From the NCBI RefSeq assembly GCF_003287285.1, contig NZ_QMIG01000007.1, positions 62,001 through 126,000 of the forward strand: a stretch of DNA of 64,000 nucleotides, in the 5' to 3' direction. Of this stretch, positions 60,952 to 64,000 are shown in pieces. How positions within the stretch are numbered: the first letter of the stretch is position 1; every line of letters starts with the position of its first letter. This stretch comes from Phytoactinopolyspora halophila. GTDB lineage: Bacteria; Actinomycetota; Actinomycetes; Jiangellales; Jiangellaceae. A model generated the notes under the pieces. The model was not told the origin of the DNA. It ran no database searches and saw only the letters and a program-made list of their open reading frames with translations. The translations under genes were made by a program, and so were the position numbers.

Positions 60952-61608
60952 TCACGTGGTGTCGGGGTCGAAACGCTGCGGCGCGGCTGGCGCACTCGAA
61001 CCGGTGCTCGCCTCCGGACCGGCACCCACGCCGCCACTCGCGTTCGCGTCGGCAGATGCCGTCTGCACCGCCCCGGCTTCGCTGGTGGTGCCGGTGTTCG
61101 CCCGCGCCGCTGCTCGCTCCTCGGCCGTGCGTGCACCGCTACGACGTTCGGACGGGCGAGTGCGAGACGAGCTCGGGCGCCGCTGGGTGGTTCCCGAGCC
61201 ACGTGCCGACTCGCTCTTTTCGCGCGTACGAGACCCGTTGGCGCTACCGTTACGGGCTTTGCCGTTCGCCCGGCGCTGCCGGCTGCGCTTGTCGGTGATG
61301 TCGAGGTCGTCTCCGACCTCTTCGAACTCGTCGAAACCGAAACTGTTCAGATCGGCGCCGTCGAGCACATTCTGACGGACGAACGACCTCGGGTTCCGCA
61401 GATCTCCCAGCGCCCTGAGATCTTCCTGATCGATTCCCATGTCGCTCACGCTGCTGGAGAGATCACGGCGAGCGTTGGCGACCATGGTCCGCAGATCCCG
61501 GACGAATGCCGCGGCCTGCTTGATCATGACGGGCAGCCGGTCGGGCCCGAACACGAGCAAGGCAACGACCAAGATGACAGCGATCTCTGCGACGCCGATC
61601 TCACTCAC
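60952..61608 (-). CDS. tatB: Sec-independent protein translocase TatB
   Basis: A 218-residue protein. One N-terminal membrane helix (IGVAEIAVILVVALLVFGPDRLP, with the FGPxxLP hinge), an amphipathic helix and a long disordered Arg/Ser/Ala-rich tail. With TatA/TatC it exports folded twin-arginine proteins. 42 bp downstream of the HtrA gene, same strand. GTG start at 61608. Confidence 0.92.
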   Translation of the reverse strand: MSEIGVAEIAVILVVALLVFGPDRLPVMIKQAAAFVRDLRTMVANARRDLSSSVSDMGIDQEDLRALGDLRNPRSFVRQNVLDGADLNSFGFDEFEEVGDDLDITDKRSRQRRANGKARNGSANGSRTREKSESARGSGTTQRRPSSSRTRPSERRSGARTAEERAAARANTGTTSEAGAVQTASADANASGGVGAGPEASTGSSAPAAPQRFDPDTT

Positions 61609-61650
61609 CTCGCCCTACATCGAGCCTGTGTTCCTAGCTTACGTCGAACG

Positions 61651-63060
61651 TCAACCCACGGCTTCGTCCAGAGTGACCTCGACATCGAACGAACGGTCAT
61701 CGCGCTCGAGGGTCAGCGTCACGGTGTCGCCAGGCTGCTGTGAGCGCAACATGACGATCAAGGCTCCCGGTGACGGGATACGCTCACCCTCGAACGCGAT
61801 GATGAGATCACCGGGCTGGACCCCCGCGGCGTCGGCGGGACCATCGGGCGTGACTCCCGGCTGCTCGTCGTCACCTTCGGCAACGCGCGCCCCCGGACCG
61901 CCGTGCCGGTTGTCCAGGAGAACGCCCATGATCGGGTAGACAGCCTCACCATCGCTGATGAGTTGCTCTGCCGTCCGGCGCGCTTGGTCGATCGGAATCG
62001 CGAACCCCAGACCGATGCTGCCGACCTCCGGCGTCAGGCTCAATGTGGCAATGGCGGAGTTGACGCCGACCACCCGGCCATCGGCATCCACCAGCGGCCC
62101 ACCGGAGTTGCCCGGATTGATGGCCGCATCGGTCTGCAACGCGTTGATGTAGGATCGCTCGGCGCTCTCACCAGCGGTGACCGGGCGCTCGCGGGCCGAG
62201 ATGATGCCGCTGGTTACCGTGCTTTCCAACCCCAGCGGGCTGCCGATCGCGATGACCGGGTCGCCGACCGCCACGGTCGACGAATCTCCCAGCGTCACGG
62301 GTTCGAGATCGTCGGCATCGATGGAGAGCACGGCCAGATCATAGCTGGGGCTCGTGCCGACCACCTCGGCGTCGTACTGGCGCCCGTCGTGCAACTCGAG
62401 CTCCACGGTGCCACCCTCCGACGGATTCTCGACGTCGGTACCGGCCGCGACGACGTGATAGTTCGTCAGGATGTAACCGTCCTCGGAAATGACGAAGCCG
62501 GAACCGGTGCCGTCGGACGCCGAGATGGAGACGACACTGGGCAGCACCTCGCTCGCGACTCCCGCCGTGGACTCGGCGCTCTGGCCAGCGACCCGCGCCG
62601 GATCGGACCCGATGACGGTCACGGTGTCATTCACGCCCTCGGTAGGCTCGCTGAGCTGGGCACCCGCCAATCCACCGGCCGTTCCGGCCACCAGCGCCAA
62701 TGCAGCCGCTCCCGCCAGCAACGGCCAACGACGCTCCTGGAAACGCAGCTGTCTCGGCGGATGCTCGGTCCGGGCACCGGCAGCGGCCGCGCCAGCCGCG
62801 CCCGAAGCCGGGCGATCCGGATCATTCAAGATCGATACGGCGTGTTTGCCCCGCTCCGGCTGTGCCCACACCCGGGCCGTTCGCCTCGCGTGAGGCCGGT
62901 CGATACCCTGCTCGTCGGCGCCAAGACGGGAATCCGACCGCTCGCAAACGGTCCACGTCCCGCCCGTCCACGGGTCTGGACACCGCGAACCCTGCCGGTC
63001 CTGGCCATGGGTGTGCGCGTCATCTGGGTTCGACCAACCGCCCCTCACAAGAGCCATCAT
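61651..63060 (-). CDS. HtrA/DegP-like membrane-anchored serine protease
   Basis: A 469-residue protease. A cytosolic polar N-terminus is followed by one membrane helix (PLLAGAAALALVAGTAGGLAG), then a trypsin-like domain with the triad His (LTNYHVV), Asp (SYDLAVL) and Ser (NPGNSGGPL), and a C-terminal PDZ domain (GVQPGDLIIAFEGERIPS). Likely degrades misfolded envelope proteins (PepD/HtrA type). ATG at 63060 chosen; in-frame codons extend to 63147, so the N-terminus is uncertain. Between the RseB-like gene and tatB, consistent with a sigma-E stress operon. Confidence 0.93.
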   Translation of the reverse strand: MMALVRGGWSNPDDAHTHGQDRQGSRCPDPWTGGTWTVCERSDSRLGADEQGIDRPHARRTARVWAQPERGKHAVSILNDPDRPASGAAGAAAAGARTEHPPRQLRFQERRWPLLAGAAALALVAGTAGGLAGAQLSEPTEGVNDTVTVIGSDPARVAGQSAESTAGVASEVLPSVVSISASDGTGSGFVISEDGYILTNYHVVAAGTDVENPSEGGTVELELHDGRQYDAEVVGTSPSYDLAVLSIDADDLEPVTLGDSSTVAVGDPVIAIGSPLGLESTVTSGIISARERPVTAGESAERSYINALQTDAAINPGNSGGPLVDADGRVVGVNSAIATLSLTPEVGSIGLGFAIPIDQARRTAEQLISDGEAVYPIMGVLLDNRHGGPGARVAEGDDEQPGVTPDGPADAAGVQPGDLIIAFEGERIPSPGALIVMLRSQQPGDTVTLTLERDDRSFDVEVTLDEAVG

Positions 63061-63195
63061 AAGTGGTTCCCGCGACAGTCGGCGCGGCGTCGGGGACTTG
63101 CATGCCGCTCCGGGCCGATTCACCCGGCACGCCGTCCAGTTCGCCACACCGCTGAACGCCGCTGCCAGATCATCCGAACCGTCCGGGCCCGCCGC

Positions 63196-64000
63196 TCATC
63201 CGAACGGATTGAGCCACGAGCCCACCTTCTGCGCACCCCGCCCGATCCGGGCGACCAGCCCGTCGTCCTGGCGCACCTCCTCGGGATTCTCCGGCGGCAT
63301 GGCACGCAACACGTCGTCGACGATTTCGGCCGGAGCGTCGGCGACGACGGTGATCACTTGGCCATTTGACGACCACGTGAACCGGGCGGGCGGTCCCTCC
63401 CGCGTATACACCACACCGTTGCCGACCTCGTGCGGCACGTAACCGTCGAGCCGCTGCGGATCAAGCTGTCCCGGTTGCTCGAAAACCGACACCGACATGA
63501 CTCCGTCAGAGTAGCTGAGCTGCACGGCATCGCCGAGCTGGCGAGCTTCATACAGAACGACGTCCTCGCCGAGAGTTTCGAGACAGCGGAAACCGTTCTC
63601 GCGCAGCTTCGTGATGTCTTCCCACCGAAGGCCCGACGGCTCCGCTGGCGCGGGCCGGCCCGGGCTCGACGGCCACGCTGACTCGAGGTGATGTCGCACA
63701 CAGCACGTCGGCGCGGGCGTGATCGAGATGTCCACGAACGCGCTGGCATTCAGAAGTTGACCAGCGGTGGTATAGGTCTCCCGCCGCAACGACAGCGCAG
63801 TCTGCCGATCCAGCCAGAGCCGGGCCGCTAGCGAGCCGTCGGCCCGGCGAGCCTCGACCACATCCGCGCGACGCCCGGCGACGCTGGCCTCCCCAACGAG
63901 GTATACGTCGTAGGCGCCGATCAGCAGATCGACCGGACCGCCCCCGTCTGCCAACCATGTCGTGCCGGATTCGCCGTGCAAAATTGCTGTCTGGGTGTCC
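63196..64000 (-). CDS. RseB/MucB-like sigma-factor regulatory protein, 5' end beyond window
   Basis: At least 268 residues without a start inside the window. The pattern LLIGAYDVYLVGEASVAGRRADVVEARRADGSLAARLWLDRQTALSLRRE is that of the RseB/MucB/LolA-like fold, followed by an RseB C-terminal-like domain (FTWSSNGQVITVVADAP). In actinobacteria such genes lie between an anti-sigma factor gene and htrA. Probably senses envelope stress, releasing an ECF sigma factor encoded to the right. The start codon lies beyond 64000. Confidence 0.75.
   Translation of the reverse strand, partial: DTQTAILHGESGTTWLADGGGPVDLLIGAYDVYLVGEASVAGRRADVVEARRADGSLAARLWLDRQTALSLRRETYTTAGQLLNASAFVDISITPAPTCCVRHHLESAWPSSPGRPAPAEPSGLRWEDITKLRENGFRCLETLGEDVVLYEARQLGDAVQLSYSDGVMSVSVFEQPGQLDPQRLDGYVPHEVGNGVVYTREGPPARFTWSSNGQVITVVADAPAEIVDDVLRAMPPENPEEVRQDDGLVARIGRGAQKVGSWLNPFG

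Overview
The window is 64 kb of very GC-rich chromosome from an actinomycete (Actinomycetota). Pointers to this are the order hom-thrC-thrB-rho-rpmE-prfA-prmC-tsaC-GT4-atp operon-DUF2550-murA, the DUF2550 gene after atpC, the long Arg/Asp-rich insert in Rho, a MurA with Asp in place of the usual catalytic Cys, a predicted F420-type oxidoreductase, many GTG starts and near-universal translational coupling. A soil- or plant-associated lineage such as Jiangellales would fit, but that is an impression and no 16S gene is present. No tRNA, rRNA, CRISPR array, transposase or phage gene was seen.

Left part (1-4.1 kb): a truncated ROK regulator, two small conserved genes, a purine (NCS2) permease and a DoxX membrane protein. 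From 4.1 to 19.2 kb lies an accessory island that looks like a DosR/DevR (hypoxia/NO/redox dormancy) regulon: a DevR-like response regulator, a DevS-like kinase that keeps the probable haem-ligand His, a tandem universal stress protein, a thioredoxin, a phosphoketolase, a flavin-type PPOX protein and two paralogous small proteins of unknown function. Several intergenic regions carry a GGGAC-N4-GTCCC type dyad resembling the mycobacterial DosR box. Interspersed are a methyltransferase/LLM oxidoreductase pair, a Uma2 protein, a Kef-type antiporter coupled to a PurM-like protein, and single-domain PTS IIA and IIB proteins without IIC.

The middle (19.4-31.3 kb) holds an amide-use cluster (MarR regulator, AmiC-like binding protein without signal peptide, FmdB, FmdA formamidase, AmiS/UreI channel), a FetAB-type ABC exporter, a lipid kinase, VOC and PEBP proteins, a sulfide:quinone-reductase-like flavoprotein convergent with TesB thioesterase, and a secreted GH18 chitinase.

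The right part (31.3-64 kb) is core genome: 3-hydroxyacyl-CoA dehydrogenase, murA, the complete F1Fo ATP synthase operon, translation and tRNA-modification genes, rho, and threonine biosynthesis. It is followed by a phosphonate-type ABC transporter, an EamA exporter, a GH9 protein lacking its catalytic Glu, Mrp, TatB, an HtrA protease and a truncated RseB-like gene.

Two families of dispersed palindromic elements were found by eye: a 49-bp element in three copies (17217, 28493, 59647) and a 42-bp element in two copies (1932, 18829). One 49-bp copy sits inside a 79-bp palindrome that contains both stop codons of a convergent gene pair and gives both proteins the same C-terminal peptide.
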